A stretch of DNA of 64,000 nucleotides, taken from NCBI GenBank assembly GCA_000333855.2, contig CM007320.1, positions 2,151,723 through 2,215,722 on the forward strand, in the 5' to 3' direction. Both the position numbers and the translations under genes were made by a program. The stretch is from Endotrypanum monterogeii. Taxonomy: Eukaryota > Euglenozoa > Kinetoplastea > Trypanosomatida > Trypanosomatidae. The notes under the pieces are model-generated. The model was not told the origin of the DNA. It did no database searches and was given only the letters and a program-made list of their open reading frames with translations. Positions 28,241-40,100 of the stretch are shown here, one piece after another (the stretch's first letter is position 1; each line of letters starts with the position of its first letter).

Positions 28241-30594
28241 CTCCGTGTCTCCTTTTTGTTTCTTTCTTTTGGTGTCACACGCAAGAAGCGGGCAAGAATA
28301 GGCTCGACCGTGGGGGTACTAGTGGTGTTTGAGGAGGTACGAACACACAAAGAAGGACGGTGTAGCAACAGAAGGCCGGTACAGGAGGACACGACAAAGA
28401 AAAGAAAGCGAGCACGAAATCTGTCTTGTGTGCAGGCGAGGTGGGGGATGTGAACCACCAAAACAACTACAAAGTCTATAGCAGGAAAACGAAAATCAAA
28501 CGAAAGAAGCGAAGAAGAACACACACACACATATATATATATATATATGTGTATATATGTCGACGTGAAGGGAATGGAGTCAGGGCGGTCACCAAAGGCT
28601 CTGTGTGTGTGTGTGTGTGAGTGGAGAGGGAGGGGGCGAACAGCAGGAAGGAACAAAAAGAGAAAACAGCTCCACACGGTCGGTTGTGAATGACAGACTC
28701 AGGTGGGCTCGAATACCCCCACTTTGTTATTCCTTGTTGGTGATTTCCCCCCCCCCTCCTTCCCCTCCCACGTCTGGCGTGATGCAGTGTCAAAGCAAAT
28801 AGCGATGTACCAACGCCCCTCACCCGAGCCGAGCTCCTTAGAGAGATACAAGGCTTGGAAAAAGAAAAAAAAGGTTCAGCTGTAGCTACTGCAATGCCCG
28901 TCTCCTTTCACCTATACAGTGTATGGTCCTGTTTATGTAGGTACGTGCGTGTATGTGTGCGTGCGTGCGTGCGTGCGTGTGTACGTATCTTCTCTACTCG
29001 AAGAAGAAAAAAGAAGAGAGGAGATCCAATCAGGATGAGCGTTCTAGCGCCTCGAATTTCACTATGGGGCGAGTACGTATGTACCCGCTCCTTTTTTAAG
29101 AGGTGTTTAGACGATTCGTATGTTTATTTTTTGTTGTTGTTTGGCTGGCGTGACTTCGTATCTAATTTTGTACATAAAAACACGCACATCACTCTATGTG
29201 TGTGTGGTGTGTGTGGGTGGGGGGGGGGGGAGGGGAAGAATAGAGGGTCAGAGGGGCTGATGTGTCCCAAGAGGGGCAACCCGAGAAGGCGACCTATTAG
29301 GATGATATGAGGGAGCCTTCCAGCTATACAGGAAAAAAAGGGGGAGTAGAGGCAGAGAAGTGATCTGTAGAGAAATGCACAGAGCCCCCAGAAATCGCCC
29401 TCTTGTCATGAAAAGGCGAAACGGGGGAGGATAACTCTGCCAAGTAAAAATGTGTTGACAGCTCAGCGAACAAGACAGCGCGCACTGAAGCGCGTAGAAA
29501 TGTGAGCTGCAAAGGCGTCTAAAATAAGTTTGGAGGAGGGAAGAAAAAAAAAAATACGAAGGGCGCGTAGCCGTGAAACTGGGTGCTCAAACAATGCGAA
29601 GAGCTTTGGGAGACACATGAGGTGAGCGAGGAGAACCAAGAGGAAGAGCACCGTCAGTGTGACAATACATGTTCAGATTTGAACTGTTGTATGAACAACG
29701 AGGTAACAATGCACGTATATTGGATAGCTGCCTCGGTGCTCTCTCCCCATAGCACCACTACTCACTCACTCCGCCCCCCCCCGCCCCCCAGTCCGCACAA
29801 TAACAACCCTCCTCTCGCTTCCAACTGTCTCATGGAGGAAGGGGAGCAACATGTACGTATATCAAAATAGGGGCAGACGGGAAAAAGAGAAACATACGCA
29901 CGCACACAGAGTCATGTAAAAGGTTGTCAAACTCACGAATGCTTCTGTCTTTTCGAGTTTGGTGAGAACAGAGGCGGGGGGGGAGCACGCGCGTGTGCGC
30001 AGTCAACGTATTCTTCTTCTTCTCCATGTTACATTCTCGATCAAAATCACTTTTTTTTGTTCTATGCGCATGTGTGTTTGCACGCCTGTTACGCCTGTTT
30101 TTTTTCTTTTTGCGGAGGCCGCCATGGAGCCGCCTCCGCAAACTTCTGGGACGGCACCGCCAGCCCTTCAGCTGCAGATATGCACCTTCCCGACCTTTCC
30201 AAAGGAGGAACTAGAAAACGCTGGTCCGTATTGGGTGGAGAGGAGACACACACACACACACAACAAAAAAAAAAGGGGGGGTGTAAATGAGTGAATGGAA
30301 GCAAACAGAAATGAATAATGATCATGCCTCCCTCCAACGTCCAGCCCTCTCTCTCTCTGTGAAGCGATATGCTTGATCAGGTGTGGTGAACGAGATGTCA
30401 GCACAATCGCATTTAAAAAATTAAGAGGTATCAGAAACAAAAGCGTGGACAACTCGTCATAGTTCCCCTGTGCAGACTTTTAAGAACGCGAAACTATGGA
30501 AAAGTATGATGATGAATCGACGTCATCCAGCCCACGTGGAGCTGACCCATCATTTCACCCTGTCTCAGTGACCCCGCAGAGCCCTCCCCCAACA

Positions 30595-30636
<42 letters not shown>

Positions 30637-30685
30637 AGAGAGACAGACAGACAGACATACGCGCACATGAAGTCATTTGTTTTGT
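28241..30685. other. Intergenic region between the HSP70-TPR gene and the 1682-residue orphan
   Basis: About 2.4 kb without a gene. It contains (TA)n near 28530-28549, (TG)n at 28602-28619, a (GTGC)n stretch near 28950-28980, a G run near 29217-29231, several poly-A/T runs, and adjacent (CA)n and (GA)n at about 30594-30634. Most of it should be the 3' UTR of the HSP70-TPR gene. Confidence 0.55.
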
Positions 30686-32974
30686 TTAGGAAAACATTTT
30701 GGCGAACATCTTTTTTTCCTTTGCCTTTTCCGCATCGAGCGAAGCTTTTGCCTTTCTCAGCTCTGCCACCACAGCGGGGTCATTCTTCAAAATTGCGTTA
30801 GCCTTCTCCAGGTCGGCCACCGCCTCCTTGTACTCCTTCAGCGCGTTGTATGCCTGCCCCCGGCGGAAGAGTGCCTTCGGATGATCGGGCACGAGGTCTA
30901 TCGCGTGTGTGCAGTTGTTCACTGCGTTTCTCCACAACCCGAGCTTGACACTGCAGGAGGCGATGTTCAGGTAGCAAGAGAGGGAAATCTCTCGCTTCGC
31001 CGTCTTGTTCTCCTCGCTGCTTGTATCGTACAGCTGGCCAAGGATGGCAAGCGCCTGCACGAAGCGTGTTTGCGCCTCGGCCCAGCATTCCTCTTTGAAC
31101 AATCCCTGCCCCTGCTCGCGGCGCTTCTGCGCCATGCGCAGACGCTGTGGGTCACTTTTTAGATCCGACTCATCCTCCTGTCGCTCCTGGCTCAGCTTTG
31201 TCAACTCCTCATCCTTTCTCTTCTCCTCCGCGCGAAGCTGTTCGTAGTATTCGGCCAGCTCCGAAAAGTGTTCGGTGACGTGCGCCTGCACCGTGGCCAG
31301 CCGACCACGGAGCTCCTCTGTACTTGCCTCATCACCCTCGTTCCGCACGTACACATCAACCTCCCCCATGTAGCCCCGCATCTCAGCCTTCCTTTCCGTC
31401 GAGGCACCGCACTTCTCAATAGCGTCAAGGGACTGCAGAATGTAGGAATCCAGCTGGTTCAGCGCGGCCAGTCGGTCATGGATGCGGATGTCGCTGTCCT
31501 CCATCTCTTTCTCTAGCACCATCCACTCCGCCACGGCGGCCGCACCTGCCACGGAAAGCGGGCGGTTGATGAGAGACTTTGGATCGAGAACCTCAAAGCC
31601 AACGAGCTCGACCTGGTGGGGCTCCGCGACTTGCAATGCAGCCGTGTCTGGAACTTGATGTTCCTCATCCTGTTGCTGCTGCCTCTGCCTTGCATTTGTC
31701 AACTGTAACACCTCAGCGAGAATTGCACTACCCTCCGCCACGCTGAGGTTGGCATCCAGCGATACACCCACACGCGTAATACCGAAGACCTCCTTGATTA
31801 ACTCCATGATGCATACAGAGCGCCACCCGCCACCGATCACTTCGACGCGAGTTGCCACGTCTGCCGTACACGGTCCGTCCTCTGTGGCCTTGGGAACAGG
31901 CAGTTTCCCTTTGATGGACATGAACATCGCACGCACCGCCTGCAGAAACGGCTGCGCCGCCTGCTCCATCGCTGCACGGGATACAGTAACAGTTAGGTCG
32001 ATATCGCCACGTAGTCCCTCCAACTGAATCTTGGTCTCGTCTGTTGTGGAGAGTACCTCCTTGGCCTTCCGACATTCGCGCAGGATCTTACGAAACGTTT
32101 TAATGTCGCCGCGAAATGATACCGCCTCTGAGCCAACTATCTTATCAAGCTCGTTGTATACGTGGTTGCACAGAACAGTATCGATGTACTCGCTACCCAT
32201 GCGCAGCGTCTGGCAACCCACCTTCTCCATACGTTTCTTGGAGGCGATGATGAGAGAGGCGACCGAGCAGCTCTGCCCAATGTCGATCAGCACCACCGGC
32301 ACTGCAGCACCGTCGTGCGTTTCGGGTAGGCCTCCATACTGGATATGATGGAAATAAACAGCGGTTGCCTCGTCTGAGTGAGCGACAATGGTCTGCTCTG
32401 GCGGCACACCAGCGAGTAAGGCAGCTTGGCGAAGTGCCTCGAAAGAAGCGGCGCTGGCGGCGCTCGGCACTGCCAGGCAAACAGGAGAATTTCTCAGTAT
32501 TACCGTATCTGGCAAAAAGCGCAGAAGTGATTTGATATAAAATGCAGCCACCTGCGCTGGGTGGGTGGGCTGGCCCTGCGTGCCGAACTGTCGGGGCCGG
32601 AAGACGACGTCCTCCGACATGGCCGTCGCCGGTGAGATCACTTGTAGAGACATTGCTGCATCCTTCGGGACTTGCTCGCCGAGGGTGTAGCCGAAGATCC
32701 ACGGCGCCAGGTCGATAACGGTCTCTGAGGCCTTCGTCACTTGTCGAGCCGCTGCATTCTCGCCAAAAGACCGAGCCTCGTTCGCTGCAAAAGACACGAC
32801 AGTGCTCGTGGCCTCGTTACCCAAAGCGTTGCGAACAATTTTTGGCATGGGCTTCTCTGGATTCAAGACAGCCACGCGGGTGGTAAGGGAGCCAATGTCT
32901 ATGCCGACCGTCCACGCGGCGACGGCGGCCATTGAAGCACCCGCGCCTGTGGTCGACACACCATTGGAGCTCAT
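30686..32974 (-). CDS. HSP70/HSP110-like ATPase fused to an FKBP-type TPR domain
   Basis: Predicted protein of 762 residues. The ATG at 32974 was chosen because the frame extends six codons further only from a TTG. Residues 20 to about 425 are an HSP70-type nucleotide-binding domain, with phosphate loop 1 VGIDIGSLTTRVAV (about 22-36), VVLIDIGQSCSVASLI and VEVIGGGWRSVCIMELI, ending in LSVAEGSAILAEVLQL. Only about 60 residues follow before an HSP110-like helical lid (RIHDRLAALNQLDSYIL to about 600), so the beta-sandwich substrate domain is missing or tiny. Residues from about 615 form a three-repeat TPR like that of FKBP51/52, with YLN (Asn670), Lys700 and Arg704 in carboxylate-clamp positions and an FKBP-like end, EKKMFAKMFS. 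Likely a cytosolic co-chaperone that docks on EEVD tails of HSP90 or HSP70, perhaps with nucleotide-exchange activity; this is inference. No targeting signal or EEVD end is present. Confidence 0.85.
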   Translation of the reverse strand: MSSNGVSTTGAGASMAAVAAWTVGIDIGSLTTRVAVLNPEKPMPKIVRNALGNEATSTVVSFAANEARSFGENAAARQVTKASETVIDLAPWIFGYTLGEQVPKDAAMSLQVISPATAMSEDVVFRPRQFGTQGQPTHPAQVAAFYIKSLLRFLPDTVILRNSPVCLAVPSAASAASFEALRQAALLAGVPPEQTIVAHSDEATAVYFHHIQYGGLPETHDGAAVPVVLIDIGQSCSVASLIIASKKRMEKVGCQTLRMGSEYIDTVLCNHVYNELDKIVGSEAVSFRGDIKTFRKILRECRKAKEVLSTTDETKIQLEGLRGDIDLTVTVSRAAMEQAAQPFLQAVRAMFMSIKGKLPVPKATEDGPCTADVATRVEVIGGGWRSVCIMELIKEVFGITRVGVSLDANLSVAEGSAILAEVLQLTNARQRQQQQDEEHQVPDTAALQVAEPHQVELVGFEVLDPKSLINRPLSVAGAAAVAEWMVLEKEMEDSDIRIHDRLAALNQLDSYILQSLDAIEKCGASTERKAEMRGYMGEVDVYVRNEGDEASTEELRGRLATVQAHVTEHFSELAEYYEQLRAEEKRKDEELTKLSQERQEDESDLKSDPQRLRMAQKRREQGQGLFKEECWAEAQTRFVQALAILGQLYDTSSEENKTAKREISLSCYLNIASCSVKLGLWRNAVNNCTHAIDLVPDHPKALFRRGQAYNALKEYKEAVADLEKANAILKNDPAVVAELRKAKASLDAEKAKEKKMFAKMFS

Positions 32975-34132
32975 TGGGGCGTGATAAGGCAATCGGCTAC
33001 CTCTTTTTCAAATATCACTAGCGGAAGAGGATACACAACTCGCCAACAGCGCGATGTAAAAATATAAAATACGTTCGGCTAAGTTGACGCCTGCGAGTCG
33101 GCACAAATGAGAGAGGGGAAGAAAACGAGAAAAAAAAAAGAGAGCACGCTGGGTGAGCGGAAGGTTGCAATAAAACGACCTAAGCGCTGTGATGAGGCTT
33201 GCAACTGCTAAGATGGTGGAAAAGTGGTGTCTTTCCTTTTCAATCTGCTGTGGTATCAACCTGTGGTGGCCCACACGTGGGGAAGAGGGGAAGAGGGGAA
33301 GACGTGACAAGGAGAGAGAGCGGTCGACGTGTCCTTGTGCAGCACCCAATTGGGATGGGGGTGGCGGGAATTTCGCCGCAAAGGTGAAACGAATTAATGT
33401 GGTGCATACCCTTCAAAAAATCAAAAAAAAACATATGTAAGGGGCATGCGTTGCTCTTTTTTGTCTGCAAAATACCCGTCCGTGTATGCACGCGTGTACA
33501 TGCGGTTACGACGGCGATACTCGAAGAGTGGTATGCTGAGATGTTCCAAGGCGCCCGCGCGCACTGATTAAAGGAGATGAAGACGATGCGGTTATTTCCC
33601 TGAAGGATAAAAGCCCAATCATAACACTCGGGGGAAAAAAAAGGAGGCGTGAAAAGCCAAGAGGAAGCAGACGATGAGGCTCAGCCACATCTGTTGCCTT
33701 GAAGACACACACACCCACACACACCCACACACCAGCTCGAGCCCCTGCCCCGCAAACGGCATATCCAGAGATCTATAAGCAACACGCGCGCTAATGGGTG
33801 CCCAGGACATCCCCCTCCTCTCTCTCTTGTCCAGAGGGATATGTAGAGGCGGCCGCTGGAAGATGATTGTACACGTGTCTCTGTGAACTCGACGGATATT
33901 ATGTAGTTTAGAGAGCATGAAGGTCGTACGATGCAGCAATAATAATAAAAAAGTTAGGAGAGAGAATTTAGTACACTCTAGCAATGTTGTCAATGTAGGC
34001 CCAACCTCTACACTCCGCTTGATAATGAGATGCATCTGATAGTATCTACCTCACCAACCCATGGCTCACACCTCGCACAGCAATATACGATGTCCACCAC
34101 CACTCCAAGGCCCTCTAGTATGATAAAGAACG
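32975..34132. other. Intergenic region between Sec16 and the HSP70-TPR gene
   Basis: No gene beyond the acceptor tract. It has short (CA)n near 33705-33730, an A-rich stretch near 33411-33435 and otherwise ordinary sequence; most is the expected 3' UTR of Sec16. Confidence 0.55.
33091..33144 (-). promoter_or_regulatory. Candidate spliced-leader acceptor for the HSP70-TPR gene
   Basis: A 36-base pyrimidine-rich tract on the minus strand (33109-33144) is followed by the first AG at 33091-33092, 117 bases before the ATG. Confidence 0.5.
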
Positions 34133-37100
34133 TTAGTTGGTGGTGTTGAACATGTCTACGTACTGCGGTCGCCCACCAGGTCGTGCTGCACCGCGACCAG
34201 CCATTAACGACACCGGTCGGTCACGGCTAGCAGTCGTGGCCAGACCAGCACCGGGACGAGGCGCTGGTATGCCTCCTCCTGGAGGGACGGGAGGTGTCGC
34301 ACCTGGACCAGGACGCCGGTTGTCCAGCGATGGATCTTGACGAGGTGCTAGCTGCGGCGGTTGCGCCGAAGTATGGGGTTGTGGGCCTGATGCAGCAGCC
34401 AACACGGGAGCCGGAAGCGCTGTATTCCTGGCTGCCATCTTGGGTGGGCCTGCCTTGACGAGTTCACGTAGCCGCTTCTCCTCCTCCGTCTCGTCGAACA
34501 GCCACCGGCCGGTGGCAGGATCGAAAGCGGGGGGCCTTCCCGAGTCGAGGTGCATCGGCTTTGCCTCATCTGCCTTCCCTTCCTGAGGCGCCTCACTGCT
34601 GCCACGTCTGAAAAAGAAGTTGCGTAGAACATCGAGCGATCGAGAACGGCGCTGCTCCGACTGTCTCGGCTTGCCGGAAGTGGAAGCCTGAGCCGCTCTG
34701 ACGTTGCTGGACTTGCCGCCATCTGTTGGCGCTGCAGGCGGCTGGAGGGCCGCCGCGCGCTGCTCCTTAGTAAGCTGCGCAGTGGCGGATGAAGTCGACG
34801 AGAGCGACTGCGACGCACCCTGGTGAGGATCGGGAATCTGTGAAGGTGGTGCCTGTTGCTGCTGGGCACCTGGTGGTGGCGACGGCAGTGTGTCCACATG
34901 GGGCCCCTTTGGGTCGGGAAGCATCGACGCTGGTGTATTACTGCTAGGCAGTCCACTCGTCCTCAGACCAGCCGCCTGCTGAACGCCCTCCTGTGAGGGC
35001 GATGAGGGGTCGGCAACAGCTACTGAACGGAGCTGTGGGGTGGCCTCCCCGTCTATGGGGGCTTGCGCACCCCTCGCGGCAGCGGCAGCGTCTTCGGAGG
35101 TGACCTGCGGCGGAACACCACCAAAGAGGTAGACGAGCTCGTTGAGTGTGCGCGGCGGCACACGGAGCGAGAAAGCCAGAGGTGGCGGCATGCGTTGCAG
35201 TAAGGCGCGCAGCGCTTGGGCAGATTCCCTGGCGAGCCCCAACTCACGCAGCCACAGCACCTGCATCATTCGATATCCCACATCGCTACGAGACTGGTCA
35301 CTGGGCAGACCATGAAACGGCACCGGCGGCTCGGCAGACTCCGGAAGCTGCAACGGAGGTGCACGCGCACTGAGCAGCGCGCTTACCAAATGAACTAGCT
35401 GGGTAAGTACTGTTGTGATCGGGGTCAGAAATCCCGTGCGGCAGCCCAGAGTGGGGTGGTAGGTGCCGCCAACGATACCCATGCGCCGCCGAATCTCCTC
35501 CATGACCTGCCGCTGATCCTGGCGCGGCAGCAAATCCCTTGCATCCTCTGAAGAAAGGGAAGATGCTGGTGGAAGAGGGGCAGCTCCTGCACGAGCAGGA
35601 GCCGCCATTCCAAGGGGAGTGAGGTGCAGCAGCAGCAAGCACGTATGCGTCTCTTCAATAAGGTGCAGCTGTTGGAGCGTCACGGCAAGCTGCAACAGGC
35701 CGTCTCCGCTGTGGCGTGTGAAGTTGGCCAACAAAACCGCAGCGTGACGACGCCACGTTTGCCTCAGAATAGCCTGATCGCGCAGGAATATTTGCTGGGG
35801 ATTCGGGGAAGTCATCGACCCGCCCATCTCCGACGCACCTGCGATCACCTCTTTATTCCCCTCCTCGTCCGACTTTGGGGGCGGCGGCACCAGCGGAGGA
35901 AGCGGCATTTCGTTGAAGACGCCGTAGGCGTGGGCGAGCGGAGAGGAACCCGAAAGCTCTTGTAGCATGACCGCCTGCACGCTGCGTAGGTACAAGTCTT
36001 TGTTCGGGCACATCATGGAGATCAAGAGGGCATGAGCGTAGAGGTGCGCATCGAGGGCGGCCTCAGCTGCCTCTATACGCTGTCCCCTGCACAATAAATC
36101 CTCGACACGGCGGAGCACCGCGCCACGCTCGTTGTGGTCGTAGCCGAGAGCGCCAGTCACCGAGTTCAGCGGTGAAGCCTCCATGGCCAAATCACTTGCC
36201 CGTGCCACACCCGTGACCCCTGGAGCAGCCGTGGTACTCAAAGTAGCACTCCTGCTACCGCCGGTGGCTGCCTGTCTGCGAGCCTCTTCTTGCGCCGCTA
36301 CTGTCAGCATCTCGGCGAGTCGGCAGCCACCGTTTTCTTTCCAAACAAAACTGTCCTCAGCCTTTTGCGGCAGTGCGTCCATGAGCATCACCTCCACGAC
36401 CTCACCGAGCGGCGCACAAACACAGCCTTTTAATACCTCTATGACACCTGAGACCCCCGCCGCAGTCGCTTCGTCTTGGGCCACCCACTTGTCTGAAAGC
36501 AGGGCACACGGCAGCACTGCGTCGGCCAAAGCTCGTACATAGCGCCGGCCGTACTCGGTACCGCGAACGCCCTTGCGATCCACCATCGATCCGCGCACCG
36601 TTAGAGCCTCTACAACGGTGCAGAAGACTACAACGGCGCCGGCGCTTCCTCCCAAGTGACCAGCGCCCACAGCGCGTGGCGATGATGTGCTAGCGCGGGT
36701 GCTGCCACCCAGTGACGGGGGTCGTCCAAGCAGTGTTCGGGGGTTGACCGACACCATTGACTGACCCATCACACCCCGGCCACTGCTTGCGGCCTGCGGC
36801 TGCGAAGCGTTCGGGGTATTGAAGCACGCAGCGATGCATGGAAAGCTCTGCACGGCACCGCTGGGTGCGCTACCCGGAACTCCCGGCGGGAGAGTTGCAC
36901 CTCCGACAAAGATAGCAAAGCAGGATGCCCCACTGCTACGCAGCTTTCTGCGTGTTGGCCCGCTCGTGAAAGACCCGGTCAACGATGCTCCGTCGGACAC
37001 TGTACCACCACCGGTGGTATTTGCACCGGCAGCAGCCATCGAACAGGAAAGGCCCAAAACCGATTTGGAGAAAGGGTTGACCAACGTTGGGCACATTGGA

Positions 37101-40100
37101 CTTTCTCCAGCAACGGCGTTCGTCACAGCACTAGCCAAGACACCCGATGCAGCGGCAGCGGTAACGGAGCCCCTCAGTGGCGGGTGTGAGCTGCTCAACT
37201 CCAAAGACGAGGCAGACAAACAGTTGGGGGACCTCAGGATGTGCGGATAAGGCGGCGGCTCGCGCTGTTTATCTGCCGAGAGAACTGAATTTAAGAGATC
37301 TGCTGTGGCCTGGCGCTCGTTTCTCCCCATTGTACTACCCACAGGGGTGTTCTCCACGTCCGACGTAGGCACGTTTGAAAACAGATGATCGGTAGACTCC
37401 AAGAATGGGTTAGACAAGAGAGGGGGGTTGTTGTCGTGGCACCTTTCTTCGACAAGATTGCCCGGCGTTGGGTTCGAGCCTAGAGGGCGATACTGTCGTT
37501 TTGCCGAGGCCAAATCCCTCGATGCACCTCCAAGTGAAGTCGTGATGTCCTCCTGAGCTGTCCTTGGAGGCATACGTGAGGTGTGGTGCTCCACTGTGAG
37601 CCCCGTCGAGGGCGCTGGCGGGACCCGGGCCGATGTTTGGGGTACCAGCTGGGTAAGCTGGCCGTCCTGCACGTCTCGAAATCGCAGCTTCTCTGATGGC
37701 TCCTGTTGTATAGGCAACTTCTGTTGAGGCACCCGGTGCCCGTTCGACCGCGCATGTGCGGCAACGGCACGAAAGGGCTCTGCATCGCAACTGCTACTTA
37801 CCAGTGATGGGTGTACGGCATCCCCTCGACTACTCATCTGCGACTGGCGCTGCTGCTGATCAGCAGCAGCGCCCTCACCCACCCTATCCCCCATGGAACG
37901 ATGAGCAGTGCAACCGCTATCGCCGTCCTCTATTCCGTTGAAAATGGTGTAGTTGTTGCCAAAATAATCCTCGCACTCAACCGCCTCCGTTTCCGCCCCC
38001 TTCGACCGCTCCGCATTGTCGAAGGACGCAGGCCGCACCGGCATCGGCGACTCTTCTGTTAAGGAGCGCGCTCCCTCATCATGCACGTATGGTGATGCCG
38101 CAAAGGCACCACGGCCCCTGTCGAGGGTAGCGTAAGAATTGGAGTAGGACGAGGGAATCTGTGCAGGCTGCGGCTGCTGACGCTGTCCGAGTGGCACAGA
38201 ATTCACCCCACCTCCCCGCGGGGTGACGAAGCCAGCAGCAAGTCCAGTCGGCGCCGCAGTGTCTGCGCTGTTTGGAGGCATAAACGGCGGCAGAGGAGCA
38301 CCAGCCGAGCCGGCAGCTTCCGTCATGGGGATGCCTCGTGAGCTCGGGAATTTCTCTAATGCATGTGTGCCCCCGTCGAGGTGAGATGACGACGTCGCTT
38401 TGGCAGCATCTGCAGTGCTGGAAGAACCACTTGGTTGTAGTGGCAGCTGCGGCGGCAGAAAGGGCTTCGACTCCTCAGAGCTGACCGCCAGCAGTGATGG
38501 CGATGCCCCAGCAGCCCCGCCACTGTCACTTTTCTCATTGTTCGCAGAGAAGGGGTTGACATACGTGATAGGGGCAGCAGAAAGGTTAGACTCAGTTGTG
38601 AACGAACCGTATTTCTTGTGTTCAACCAAGACATTGCCCTCCATATCCGATGTACTCTGTGGCAGCTGACCAGAGGATGTGGGTAGCCGCTCCCTCGATT
38701 TGAAGAGCAGTGCGTGGGTCTGGTCAGCTGCACCCACTTCCGCTCCCGACACGGCGACCTCGTCCGCTATGAGGCCGTTGAGATTCTTTAGTCGAGCCGA
38801 AGGACGAGACGCCGCGGAGACTCCGTCTCGAGAAACCCCATTGTCCCCAGATGCGGATTGCAGCCCCTGCGAAGGTGTTTGTGCCCGTTGCGGACCGTTG
38901 TCCCAGGTATTCACGCTCTGTGGTTGATCTAGGTGTGAGCTTGGAAGCCTGACCGCATCCCTGGTGTGCGAATGCCCGTTGCCGCATGTGTTCAGAGAAC
39001 GATGCGATGAAGCTGCGTAACCGGTCCCTGATGACGCCTCGCCCATACCTAGCCTCATGGGTCTCGGCACCGAGGACAGAAGGGTCGTAGCCGGTCTTCT
39101 GTCCTGGCTGTGGTTGCTCGGCGTCGGCTCCGAGTCTCGTCCATTGGACATCACTGAGTGCACGCCGTCCCTAGGATCCGGAACTGTATAAGGGGTCTCC
39201 TTGTCTCTCATCGGGGTGTTTCGGTCTTCCCTCAATGAGGTGAACGACTGCTGCTCGGAGAGTGCCGAGAAAGTGGTCAAAGCCGTGTTACGCGAGGATC
39301 CATTGCGACTGCTGTGCGATGTCAAGGCAGCCTCCAGGAGTTTGCGTCCACGAGAAGCAGCTGTAGTGCTAACCGATCCAGACAGGGATCTGTGACGTGT
39401 ACGGCAGTCATCAAGACTTGACTGAAGAAAACTCGGCACACCACGATGCAGCCCGGGGCTGGTACTGGATGACTGGTCAAGGGCACATGAACTACGGTGC
39501 TCCCCCTCTTCAGCCGCAGCAGATGACGTTTTTTCGAGGCCCACTAGCATGCTGTTGTTGCGCCAGGGGGGCGGACAACTTTGACGCGCCATAGTGACAG
39601 GCGAGGTCTTCTCGCCGAGACCGACCACATCGGGTGAAAAAGTGCTATGTTGGTTGTAGCCGCCACCCAGCACTCGGCGACCAGAAATTTCGCTTGAGTC
39701 ACGCGAGGACGGGCGGCTGCTGCTCGAGGCGCGCGAGCTCGCCGTTGGACCCAAAGCCGTGCGGCCGACGCGCGTCGCCAGAGGGTATCCGACCGAGGCT
39801 CCGGCAGCAGCGAATGTTCGAGAAGACGGTACTGGGGGCGGTGTCGACTGTGCAACGATTGGCTGCGATGACCGGGGAAAGAAAACTGACTCCTGCTGCC
39901 TCGTCGCCTCTGAATTCTTCGCGATCGAACGCGCGTCACCGCTGAGCGAGACAAGTGACGGTGCAGGCATCGACGGAGGGGGCGTTGATAACGATGCATC
40001 GAAAGCTGCTGCCTTGGATGAAGCCACAGAGGGGTGCGGTGAGCCCAGGCTACCCACAGTTTTCTCTACGGCTACTTGAGTGGAGGGTAGTGAATAGAGG

